Source of the DNA: Clavaria fumosa
Lineage: Eukaryota; Basidiomycota; Agaricomycetes; Agaricales; Clavariaceae
DNA: 64,000 nucleotides
Direction: 5' to 3'
Assembly (NCBI GenBank): GCA_951802425.1
Contig: OX637801.1
Location: 1,550,001-1,614,000 of the forward strand
In this document: piece by piece, positions 25,490 through 35,991 of the stretch
How positions within the stretch are numbered: position 1 is the stretch's first letter
Layout of the letters: each line of letters starts with the position of its first letter
Program-made: the position numbers and the translations under genes
The notes under the pieces: model-generated
Databases searched by the model: none
Seen by the model: the letters and a program-made list of their open reading frames with translations, nothing else
What the model was told of the DNA's origin: nothing

Positions 25490-27849
25490 CTACAATGTCA
25501 AAATACGAGTCGTGCGTGTCGTCGGCGTTACATGTGATCTTTTGGATATACAGAGACTTGATATCTTAGCTCTACTATGCAAAGAAGCCCTTGCGATCCT
25601 CTGCCCGCTAGTGGAGAATTGTGAATGGAGGCAATGGTAAGGAGTCAGATGTTGACAGACCATTCTGACTCCGTGAATAACAGCAAGGTACAACCTGAAG
25701 AGTCGTTTGCAGTCCTCGCTCTCTGCGAATGGAAAACTGATGCCGAAAATGAGCGAGAGGTATCAACACCAAGCGTTCGGACGGGAGAAAACTGACTCAG
25801 CGCCCAGTTGGTAGGCGGCGGCGAAGCCAGAGACAACTCCCATCTCATGCATGTCTGGATAAATATTCAGTCTTTGTGTTAGAAGAGATGTAGTAAAACG
25901 AAACAATAAAGAATCGAATAACATACGGAGAAGACTTACTGATCATAGTCCATGCCCCGGAAAAATGAGTGTGACGCTGTCAATGACCATAGGGGAGTAA
26001 CAGAACGCATCAGCGCCGGAGGCCTCGTTGCAAGAGACTCGACCCACCTTCCCATTAATGAACATCATCCACGGAACGGTGCAAGCGTAGTGTTGCCATC
26101 GATGACTTTGCTGTTTCCACCACTTCTGCAGCATCACCTTGTCCTCCGATATCTCAGCTTTGGACCAAAGGTAGGAGCTATCGTCTCTATCGAGAAAAAT
26201 CGTCTGAAAAACGTGAGAAGATAATGGAGGCAGCTCTTTCAGATGGTCGTTGTCCTGTCCATTGGAGGAAACACCCTGGAACTGAAGGACAATTTTAGAG
26301 ATCGTGAAGGAAGATAACTTGAGGAAATTCTTAACTTGTGGCTGATAGCACGTCAGATCGAAGCTCATTTCGACCTTGAGTTTGTCAGAGGGATAACTCC
26401 TAATGTAATAAAGTGGTCTAAAGTTCTTCTCCGCAAACGCATATTTTTCTTCTTGTTCATGGGAGTGATCCTCGGAACAGAGAGAGCGGTCGAATTGAAG
26501 ACGGTAGTACTACAAGTACCTGTCGGACATCGCATGCTGAAAGGGTAGAGAATTTGGACACACCTTGTTCATGTAATCCACATCACAGTGCGTGACAGTT
26601 ACATCCCAGAGGTACTACAACGCATTTACATCGGCGCTACAAGAGCAGGGGGCAATAGTTATCCACACCTTGACATTTCCAAGGACTTTTCGCTCCATCC
26701 AGGTTGCATCGCCTCCCAAGATCTTCAGCGCAGCCTCCGCGTCCACGGCAAAGATCAATTCATCGAACACCTCGAGCGCCTCCTCTCCGGCGCCGACCAC
26801 CGCCTGGCGTTCGTCGATCCCTTGGGTCGGGCGGCTGAAGACCTCGACCATGCCTGCCTTGCCCTTAGGTCGCTTGACGCGGGTCACCTCGCGCTGGGTG
26901 ATAATACGCGCGCTTCCGGTCTCCTCGACAAGCTGCTTCCACGCGTCGTACAGCTCGGAAAGTCTAGGAAAGGCACGCATCTCGGGAATTGACGCAAGGA
27001 ACGAACTAGGTGAGTATTCGAACTAGCGCCGGACGGTTTTCGAGTCGGCAACACGGACAGAAACAAGAGAGAAAGAAACCCACCAGACGCATATTTGGGT
27101 CCATGAAAACGCGCTCTAGAATGGCGGAAGAGATGAAAGGAGTCTGATTTCCCGTGCCAAAGAAAAGGGCAGCCAGAGGATAGACAATCACTTCTCCAAA
27201 ATCCTGGCATGAAATTGAAACAAAGTCAGCATAAGCGCAATTATTTGGCGTAATAATGGGACCTTCGAAAATCTAAACAATTTAAGCATCGCCTGAACTG
27301 AGATCAGCGCAAATATCAGTTCCAAAGCTTTGATGACTTTGAGTATCTTGCCAAATTTCTTGATGTCCGCACTGAACCTGGCGAAACAGATCCGAGGGTG
27401 AGCTCAATGGTGCTGCAACGGCTCCAGAAGTAATGATTTACTTATCTACAACCCGACTGGGGAAGACGTTGCTCCAGAATTCTTTTTCGGCATCCTTGCC
27501 GAAGCTGACCTGCATACCAACTGGAGCCGCCTTGAACCCAAGCTTATCGAACATGGCATAGGTATTGTGAAAAACAGGGCTTGCGCCTTGGACACCATCG
27601 TTGATATAAGAGGCACCAAACTTGGAGTCGTCTATGGGCGTAGAGGTGGCCATGCCGCCCGGAGAGAACGAGCGCTCATACACGGTCACCTCGAATTTAT
27701 TGGGGTGCCTAGACAAGGCATATGCAGCCGACATGCCTAGCAAAGGCAGTTGTGCATTGGCAGCAGAAGTCTGAGGGATAGGACAACGTACCAGCGGAAC
27801 CAGCGCCAACAATCAGGACACGCTTTCTGACGGTGTCCTTAGGAGACAT
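25490..27849 (-). CDS. Flavin-containing amine oxidoreductase-type protein, multi-exon
   Basis: Starts MSPKDTVRKRVLIVGAGSAG, split by an intron inside the Rossmann GxGxxG, then MSAAYALSRHPNKFEVTVYE and SFSPGGMATS (second FAD contact). Later exons carry the hydrophobic FGEVIVYPLAALFFGTGNQT stretch, the FDELIFAVDAEAALKILGG motif and VTVTHCDVDYMNK. Near the end come HVFQTIFLDRDDSSYLWSK, WWKQQSHRWQHY, VPWMMFINGK and HEMGVVSGFAAAYQLGA. This block order is that of a fungal FAD/NAD-binding oxidoreductase family related to phytoene desaturase-like and amine oxidases; the substrate is unknown. The last exon (LFRLYLAVIHGVRM) ends conventionally near 25,650; the open frame runs to 25,490, so the exact C-terminus is doubtful. 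Confidence 0.75.
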
Positions 27850-28187
27850 GGTTGAGATAAACGAAGCTTGTTTGAGGCAAGTATCATCTTGTTGACGTGC
27901 ATTTTCAAGTTCAACTTAGCGGTTTACCCTGTCAGGCAATTACACTGTACAAATAGGGTAACTCAGCTGCCTTAGGCCATGTCAAGTCTCAACAATGTGC
28001 TGGATGATAGTGTCGCCTCATCGCTTTCTTCATCTGTTAAGCAAACTGGAAACTATGGAAAATATCGTTCTGGTTGCTGCAGATGCGAGTTTACGTCCGA
28101 TGAGGAGCAAAGACCAGACGCAACTTCAATGATGTAGATCATCGTCCACCAATAGTACATACTAATGCAAAAGTAAATAAATAGGAC

Positions 28188-29371
28188 CTATTCCTCAGGT
28201 ATGAACGAGCCTAGCAGGCGTTGTACCGCCATCCTCGCACCGGCACGCAGTCGGGCGGCGCCGTCGTCGTTGGAACCCCACCCGACATGGCGGGCAGCAT
28301 TTCGAATGCCCTCATCCGTGCGCATTGTCGCCCCCCACGCGCGCTTAATTGCCCACCATCGTGTGCTGCGCTCGCGCAGTGCCGGTTCACGCAGTACCGC
28401 ACCATGCATGTATTTGAGAAGATGTGCCTTCTGCAAAGCCCGCTCGAGCCCGAGCGGTAATGTTTCAACTTCGGGGTCGCCATCCTCGCCATCATTGCTC
28501 ATAGAATGCGGACGCGCAGGCAAGAGGAAGTGGATGATGAGTGGGAGGAGTAGGAAGAGCATGTGTCGGAGGGCATAGAGCACGTCATGCCACTTTTGGG
28601 ATCATACAATTACGATTGGTCTGACGCATCAATTTCCCCAAGCGCAAAACCAGGAAACACGAGCACGAACCATGACGATGTGGGAGCCGTTCTGAGATTT
28701 GATGGCGGTGGGGTCGTTCGTGGTTTCGATCGTGACTGAGTTGATCCACCATGCCTCGCAAACGGCGGCGAGTATGATCATGGCGACACTTGGCTTGCGC
28801 CAGCGCTCCTTGCCCGAGCCACGAAGAGTGAGCAGGCCGACGAAGAAAGCGGTACGGATGTATTGTAGAGATGTGGTTGGCATCGCAAAGAGCGCATAGT
28901 CCAGGTACGAATGGCAGTAGTGGCAGGACGAGATCACGTCGTGACCAAATCTTAATTAAAACGAGTTCAGATAGAGAAATGAACAAGACGAGGTAAGGCG
29001 AGGCACCTAACGTATAACGTTCTGACCTCGTAACTTCCTAATTTTGTCAGCAGAGCTTCCAAAGCATCGCTAAGTGGCTCTCCCTTCGAGAGTCTGAGAA
29101 GTGCTGTCCGTATCTGCTCCGTTGGAGTGGTGAGAGGTATGGAGAAGCTCTGGAAGATATTGAGTGGGTATCTGAGGATGAGAGCATGCAAGTTGAAGAG
29201 GGTATGTAGAAGAACGAGAATGTGGAAAGGTTTGCGAAGGAGACCTGTCCGTGATGATGATGAAGAAAGGCCCGGGTATTTGGGAAATACGAAGGAGTAC
29301 AGGAAACATGTGACAGTCACTGTCAACGACGCGGACAGGAACGCGTCCAACGATGAGCTGAGCAGAGGCAT
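28188..29371 (-). CDS. Conserved fungal multi-pass membrane protein, unknown function
   Basis: Three exons, start MPLLSSSLDAFLSASLTVTV at 29,371. Hydrophobic segments: FLSASLTVTVTCFLYSFVF, FHILVLLHTLFNLHALIL, a partly hydrophobic run around YIRTAFFVGLLTL, VAMIILAAVCEAWWI and VLYALRHMLFLLLPLIIHFL. These suggest four or five transmembrane helices. Between them lies the distinctive FGHDVISSCHYCHSYLDYAL block with a CxxC pair. An MWHDVLYALRH junction is created by splicing. The C-terminal 90 residues are soluble, Arg/Ala-rich and helical. The splice into FGHDV is best fitted from an AC|GTTATA donor, which is unusual. I do not recognise a named family or function. The CxxC could hold metal or a disulfide; that is a guess. 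Confidence 0.65.
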
Positions 29372-29747
29372 GACGCGACGGCGGTGATGAGAGGGGCACG
29401 TGATGTACACTGCAGATGCTTTGCTGAAATGCCTCATGTGATCACATATTTTATTTTATTGCATGTTTCATCATGCCCTTCTAGGCTTTCCCTTTCTTCT
29501 CCATCTATTCCCACATATGATATCTTTGACTAGACAGATGGATGGCCAAAAATCTTCTGACTCTGATGTAGCAGAATTGAGAGTAAGTTTCATGTGCACA
29601 CTGCAAACAGATTAGATAAAGAGTGTAATCACAAGCCGGATGAATTCAGCACCACATGGAAATTTATTGTTTTAATAACTGAAAGCATTACACGATATCA
29701 TTTGAACATAAGAATTTGAACAGATAATACAGATCTTCTAATGCAAA
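29372..29747. other. Intergenic: promoter of the membrane protein and ZIP 3' flank
   Basis: No gene seen. A CACGTGAT occurs about 25 bp upstream of the ATG at 29,371. The rest is AT-rich 3' flank of the ZIP gene. Confidence 0.3.
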
Positions 29748-31248
29748 TCAAGCCCAACGGCCGAGGAGAGCCATGAGTCCGGTACCCAGCAACATGCAAG
29801 TGATCGCATAGACAAGGTTCCACGTCGAGCCGTACAGCATTTCTTTATTGAATAGAAACTCGTGGGCGAGCAACTGTGGTTGCCGGTGGTAGCGGACAAC
29901 GCATCAGGGATTCGCGATGTCGAGAAGGGAAGCGGTCAATGACAACGTGGTAAATTGGGAAACATAATACGACTTGCCTCGACTAGTCCCGTGTATAGCA
30001 AGATACCCGAGCTGAGAGCGTCCAAGATGCCGCTGACGATAGACGCCTTGGTGCTAGCGGGATTGTATGTGCTCCGCACGCCCAATCCCACCGCGATGCC
30101 AATCGGTGTGGTTATTCCGTACAGTATCGAACCAGCAAAAGGAACCCAGCCATACTTCGCCGGCAGCTTCATGTAGGCCAACCGGGAACCAATGCCCAAG
30201 CCCTCAAACATTTCTGCATAAGTTAAGTCAGCACCATGGTGATGTTTGGAGGGCGGTAGTTCAAATAGCGTGGGAAGAACTAGCGGTAACTCACGGTGGA
30301 AAACGATCACGACAAAAAGGATCTTAAAATTGGGGTCCACTGCCAGAGTGAGGCCAATGAGGACGCTTCATACGCATAAAGGAAGGCAGGAGTCAAATTT
30401 CGTAGGCGGGCTCCACCGGGAACATCCGTCACCTGTGAAGAACGACGCCGAACTCGAGAATGGCGATGCCCAGGATCTGGGCGACGGCGGAGTCGTCGAA
30501 ATCAGCCTCGGCTTTAGTCTGCTCGACCGACGGACCCTTGTCGCGTTCGGTATTCTTCTCCTCGTCAACCACCCCTGACACAGAGGCACCGTGCCAGGCA
30601 TGACCGTCTGCGGCGGCAAAGATGACCAGGAGAGAGAGTTGTGAGAAAAATCAATACGAGGGTTGAACGGTGAAGCACACTCACCTCCATATCCTATGCC
30701 AAGAGATTTCAGCTTAGCCGTCCCATACCGGAAGGCAACGAGTTCAATAATAAAAATGAAGAAGATGCTGAGCATCGACAGAGCCAGTGCGTACGGCTGG
30801 ACGGGTGATAATCAGTTCTGGCGCACGCATAAAAGAGGGCCGTGGTGAAGTACATAGTCGCGCCATGCAGGAGCGAGACAAGGCGATCCTAGTGCGTCGA
30901 GTGCGGGGGCTAGTAGGTGAATAAAGGCGGTCGCAATCTGAGAAGAAAGGAAATTTAAAACGAGTGCAAAAAAATGTAATTGCAAAACGAAGCTCACAAT
31001 GACACCTGAACCGAAATATTTCGCGAAGCTGTACCGAACATTTCAGCGGCGACCCTCGATGGAAGAACAAAGAGGCGCACTTACTTATACACCGCCTTTG
31101 GTACAGCGAAATACGGGTAGCGTGCGGTGACGACAGGGAAGGTCGCACCGAATGTTGACCCGGCGAGAATGATGAAGATGGAGGCCACGCGCAGACCGAA
31201 AAAGCGATCATCGCCGCCACCGTTGCCACACTGTTCAGGCGTGCTCAT
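29748..31248 (-). CDS. ZIP-family zinc/iron transporter
   Basis: A multi-exon plasma-membrane-type ZIP transporter starting MSTPEQCGNGGGDDRFFGLR. Transmembrane segments: VASIFIILAGSTFGATFPVV, FGSGVIIATAFIHLLAPA (ZIP TM2), LSIFFIFIIELVAFRYG, HSVLIGLTLAVDPNF (TM4, reconstructed across a splice), ILFVVIVFHQMFEGLGIGSR (TM5, His-Gln-x-Phe-Glu metal site split by an intron), AGSILYGITTPIGIAVGLG, IVSGILDALSSGILLYTGLVE, and a C-terminal MLLGTGLMALLGRWA. The paired H-S-V-x-I-G and H-Q-x-F-E-G motifs are the diagnostic metal path. The loop between TM3 and TM4 is His-poor (HAWHG plus acidic residues), unlike the His-rich loop of many Zrt1 proteins. It imports Zn2+ or Fe2+ into the cytosol; specificity cannot be told. 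Confidence 0.88.
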
Positions 31249-31798
31249 AACGAAGAAGGCTGATGGTCAGTCGAAAGAGCCAGGGTTGGAGCCTTAGTGG
31301 ATGGTTTGTTTGATATAGCCATGGTATAACAGGCGCTGACTGAGGAGGTGGTTAGTCACATGACTGGTACAAGCTCAACGGCTAGACCTGAGTACCTTCT
31401 CAGTCCGGCCATCTATTTGAAAATTGCAAAGACAGAGCTTGGATCTGGCGTGGTCGCTTGTCCCTGTCGTAGACGGCACCAGGGGCTACCGGAGAGTAGA
31501 GACGCCGTGAGGTTAAGAGCTTGAATGAAGGGCGGTGATTAGCGGAAGCGGTCTACGTCGCATCAGCGTACGGGATCCGTGGTGGAAGACAATAACTCAA
31601 AGTATGTGAAACGCATGGCCGGCCATCGATGGTCACACGCAATCAAAGACCCTTACTTGTACGCAAACACGGAGCACGAGGAGGCAGCCTCCGTGGAAGC
31701 AGTCTTTTATCTGGCTCAAGAGTCGGTGAGCAAAGTGTGAGTCTTCAGCGCGTGAAACGTCGTGAGCCCTGCCAAGCCCGAAGAAAATCGGGGCACGA
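31249..31798. other. Intergenic: ZIP promoter and ZNHIT2 3' flank
   Basis: No supported gene. Some coding-like frames on minus (31,640-31,798) could be a longer ZNHIT2 C-terminus if a further intron exists, but no consensus splice pair stood out. Confidence 0.3.
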
Positions 31799-33465
31799 TC
31801 ACTCCGAATCGAATACTGCCGCTCGGGTCCTTCGAAGATCTGTAGATTCGACTTCACCCCTGATCCTCTCCGACTTGTCCGAACATTCTCGGGCCACCTC
31901 ATCGAGGACCGCAGAAAGTGTCCAAAGTACATGGGCGGCGTAGAAGGTCAGCTTGCGTGTAGTATGGTTCTGAGGCGATGACCCAGTCGAGCTTGTCAGC
32001 TGAGTGTAGTTGCGCTCGTACAGTCGTACGAGATCCGAGAACACTAGCAAGCATATCCTATGTGCATGCGAGTCTAAGATACCTCGCTCGTCTCCTGTGC
32101 TTGACGCGGAAAACACCGTAACAAGAGCTGGCTGAATAAGCCGCGCAACATCAAGGAGAAGGATAGAGCACAAATGTGCGTCCAACTTACCAGATTTGAA
32201 ATGGGGAAACCGTCAAAATTTTTGACAGGGCGACAGAGAGAAAGAGATGCCCACCATTGGACATCGAGACCACACGTCTGTCACGGCGCTTGACAGTGAA
32301 GGGTGCACTGTTTTCGTCGTCCGATCCGTCAGAAATGGAACAATTAGCGAGATCAGCCGGCGTGCCTCGGCACGATCTGGGTCCTCTGGAGGGAGCATAC
32401 CCAAGGGAGACCTGGACAATCGTCGAGTAGCATAAGCGTACGCGATTCTGCGCTCCGCGAAGTGCGAAGAGAATGAGTCCTCGGAGGCTGGACATAGATG
32501 GTACGGACTCACAATATCGCGCACACGTTGTATATGAGGAAAGGGCCTTGCAGTGTTGGTTTAATCATGCTCGAAGGGATATCAATCATGGCAGGTTCGG
32601 CTCCATAACGCTTTGCATTCGACGGGGGAGAAGAATCACCCAGATGGGGTGCTTCCCACCACGGCTCCCGCCTCTCCTTCTCGAGTTCTTCGCTCGCCAG
32701 GAGACGCTGCGCAAGTTCACTGGATGGGTCTTGGACGGCTTTCAGGAACTTTCGGCGCTCCTCTGGAGTAAGGACCTCCCACACTTGATCAGCAGAGGCA
32801 GATTCTAGCAAAAATGTGGTTGTATGCGCCCTCAAATTCCCCGAAAGACGTGCGTACGAAAAACGAACCAAGATCAAATGAGGCCAGGCGTTGAGCCAAA
32901 TTGTTCATATCTTCACCTTCCTCACCGTCATCGCTGTCGGTTGGCAAATCCGACGATTCCTCCTCGAACCTCTTCAGCAGCTCCATTGTCCTGACGCGTT
33001 CCTGTGCAGTGCTCGATGGTGCGACCTTGATGTCAGACTCTAACTCTTTTCGATAGAAGCTCTCCGAACATTGTGTATGTAACTGGAAACAAGTTAAGTA
33101 TGTTCACGAGGGTGCATAAAAGCAAGACGCGACGTGCCTCTGAGCGAAAACAAAGCAAAGAACAGTAACTTAGATTACACGATGGACAATGATACCTCGC
33201 GAATTGTCTTCGACAGCTTTGCCAAGAAGCCAAGTCAGGAGGGTGGTAAACAAGACGGGGATACTCACATCCCACACGGCAAGCCGCGTCGTTCGTCTTT
33301 GGCAACAAGGTCAGAGGGCATCAAAATAGCCTCACCGCTCTGCATAGTCATCCTGAGAGTGTCGGATGCAAAGTCTGCTGCCAATGAGCTCGTTTCGGAT
33401 TCAGCCTGCTCGTCAAGCGCAGCAGCGTGATATGCTGTCCGATTTACCAATTCGTGCACCGCCAC
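31799..33465 (-). CDS. HIT-type zinc-finger protein, ZNHIT2-like
   Basis: A spliced gene whose zinc finger is built across three exons: GLPCGICRRQFARYHCPSC, NLSYCSLLCFRSEARR, LHTQCSESFYRKE. Together these give the HIT pattern C-x2-C...C-x2-C...C-x3-C...H-x3-C. The acidic VRTMELLKRFEEESSDLPTD follows, then LTPEERRKFLKAVQDPSSEL and PWWEAPHL, then PLGMLPPEDPDRAEARRLIS and a helical C-terminal domain ending at 31,799. The W-E-x-L-T-P-E-E and PWW motifs after the finger match ZNHIT2, which links the R2TP/RUVBL chaperone to U5 snRNP and other complexes. The start is either the Met at 33,465 or one further in (MTMQSGEAIL). Its start lies 46 bp from that of DBP9. Confidence 0.8.
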
Positions 33466-33511
33466 CCGCTTTACCGCCCGTTAACGCGTCTCTCACTCGA
33501 CAGACACAGCC
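33466..33511. promoter_or_regulatory. 46-bp divergent start region between ZNHIT2 and DBP9
   Basis: Only 46 bp separate the outermost ATG of the minus gene (33,465) and the ATG of DBP9 (33,512). The two core promoters must overlap each other's leaders or first exons, unless ZNHIT2 begins at a downstream Met. Confidence 0.45.
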
Positions 33512-35903
33512 ATGGCAGACACACAGCTGATAGACGAGAAACTTACTTTCTCGTCTTTCTCTGGTGTCCTCGACAACCGTCTACTTCGTGCTCTCGCCGA
33601 TGTGGGCTTCGCTCGCCCCACGCTCGTTCAAGCCAAAGTGATCCCTCTCGCTCTCGAGGGTCAGGACATACTCGCCAGAGCCAAGACAGGCTGTGGTAAA
33701 ACAGCAGCGTATTGCATCCCAGTCGTGCAGAAGATTCTCAGCGCAAAAGCTGTGAGTGTATTTCTTCCGCGCTGTCTGCGCGCCGCCGAGTGTTTCTAAA
33801 AACAATATCGACAACGACACCAATACAGTCGCTCGATATGGAGCACGCCGCGAAGCAGGTTACGCGTTCGTTGATACTGGTTCCTACCAGGGAGTTAGCC
33901 GCGCAAGTCACAGCGCATCTTCACCGCTTGCTGGCGTACTGCAACAGGGAAGTCATTGCCCTGAACATCGCCTCGGGAATTGCGAGTCATCTGCAACGGT
34001 ACGTCTCTCTCGCCTCGAATTGCGGTCACCTTCACACAGTCACGCGTATAACAGGACGTTACTGTCGGACAGCCCTGACATTGTCGTTGGCACCCCCTCC
34101 CGTGCTTTAGAGCTTCTGCAATCTAAAGTGCGCGCCTGCTCGTTATGAGTATTCTCTGTTTCCTTAGAACGAACGATGTGCCAGGTTCTCTCGGTTTCTG
34201 CCCTTGATTCCCTTGTGATCGACGAAGCAGACCTGATCTTGTCTTACGGCCATGATGAAGACATTCGTCAGATCATAAACGGGGCTTTCCTGCCCAAAGT
34301 CCTGCAGTGTTTTCTCATGAGTGCCACCATGACCGAGGATGTTGAGACCCTGAAGGGCCTCACGCTTCGAAATCCAGTTCGTCCAGCATCCGGCAATCTG
34401 CGCTCCTTTAGTTAACTAAGTATGTCAGGCGATACTGACCCTGGAAGAGGATAAGGATGAGGCCGCCCACCTCAGTCACTACGCAATCCGGTACGTCAGG
34501 TTACGTTGCTCGTGATACAGCTTCTGGTTAACTAGTAATATATAGCTGTTCTGAGGCGGACAAATTTTTATTTACATATGTTATCCTAAAGCTCAAGCTC
34601 ATTAAGGGTAAATGCATCCTATTCGTGAATGACGTGGATCGCTGTTACCGCCTCAAGCTGTTCTTGGAGCAATTCATGATCAAAAGCTGTGTTCTGAACG
34701 CAGAATTACCACTCAATTCGAGGTGCGCGAGCAGTTGAGGTGAAATTTATACATGCCAACGTTACAGCCACAGGTACCACACTGTACAAGAATTCAATAA
34801 GGGCGTCTATGATTATATTATTGCTACGGACGAAAGCGGGGCAAAGGCTAATCAAGATGATAATGAGGCACCAACTGCTCGCCCAAATTCCACCGAGGAT
34901 CAGCCGCAACGTATGTGGCACAGTATCCACACCAAAAACTAGTTACTGAACCCGTGCACTTTTTCAGTTCTTGCTAGCCAACGTGAAGTACCTACCGTTG
35001 AGGATGAGCCAGAATCGCAAGTAGAACCGGCGCCCAATGCAAAGCACGCCGCCCACAAGGGCAAGCGCAAAATGCGCAGCGTTTCCCCGGGGGCTGGACC
35101 GCGGGCGGCGCTGAAGAAGCGGAAGCGCCGCAAGGCGGGCGACAAGGACTACGGCGTGGCGCGTGGGATCGACTTTGTCGACGTCGCGTGCGTGCTCAAC
35201 TTTGACCTCCCGCGCTCGTGGCGCGCGTACACGCACCGTGTTGGCCGGACGGCGCGCGCGGGGCGGACGGGAACCGCGCTCTCTTTCGTGGTGCCCCAGG
35301 AGCAGTGGGGCAAGAACAAGACGGTCGGGTGCGTGGAGGGCGCCAGGGAGGACGAGGCGGTGTTTGCGAGGATCGAGCAGGAGCAGGCGGCGCGGGGCAA
35401 CCAGGTGAAGGAGTATCGCTTTGACATGAAGCAGGTCGAGGCGTTCAGGTATCGGATGGAGGATGCGCTCCGGGCTGTGACGAAGAGTGCCATCAAGGAG
35501 GCGAGGATAAAGGAGCTGAAAACAGAGGTTTTGAACTCTGAGAAGCTCAAGGTACACGGTTGCATCTCTCGTCGTGACGTTGCCCTTGACGTAGGTGCGG
35601 TTGTAGGCCCATTTCGAGGACCATCCTTTGGACCTAGAATACTTACGCCACGACACGCCACTTCATCCCACGCGCGTACAGCCTCACATGAAGCAGGTCC
35701 CAACTTATCTTCTTCCGCGCATCGCTCCTGTTCCAGGGAGCGCGGTAGAAGGGTCAGGGACGCGCCAGTCCGTTGGCTTTGTGCCGTTCAGCAAAAATAG
35801 CGGCCGTGGCCGTGGCCGCGGAAGGGGAAGGGGAAGGGGAAGAGCAGGCCGTACCGGTGGAGGTGGAAGAAAAAAAGCAGATCCGTTGAAGTCATTCCGG
35901 TAG
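33512..35903 (+). CDS. DBP9: DEAD-box RNA helicase Dbp9 (large-subunit ribosome assembly)
   Basis: A multi-exon DEAD-box helicase of the Dbp9/DDX56 branch, acting in the nucleolus on 27S pre-rRNA. Motifs in order: Q motif [16 protein letters not shown]; motif [14 protein letters not shown]; Ia [12 protein letters not shown]; Ib [35 protein letters not shown]; then [20 protein letters not shown]; a long insertion with HKGKRKMRS and [57 protein letters not shown]. The insertion between the ATDES block and RGIDF is a Dbp9 trait. The C-terminus carries [18 protein letters not shown] after a splice, and ends in an [17 protein letters not shown] tract, an RNA-binding tail. All helicase motifs are intact. 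TRM82 follows 88 bp downstream on the same strand. Confidence 0.93.
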
Positions 35904-35991
35904 CATTAGCGCAGAATTTTGTCGTAGTGAGATGGGCAATACAAGCGTTTTTGTGGCGCTTGCGCATTCATAGAAACCTAACACAAACACG

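Noticed and set aside
34964..35703. Long minus-strand frames opposite the 3' part of DBP9
   Set aside because: The plus strand carries helicase motif VI and the C-terminal domain of Dbp9. The antisense frames are compositional.
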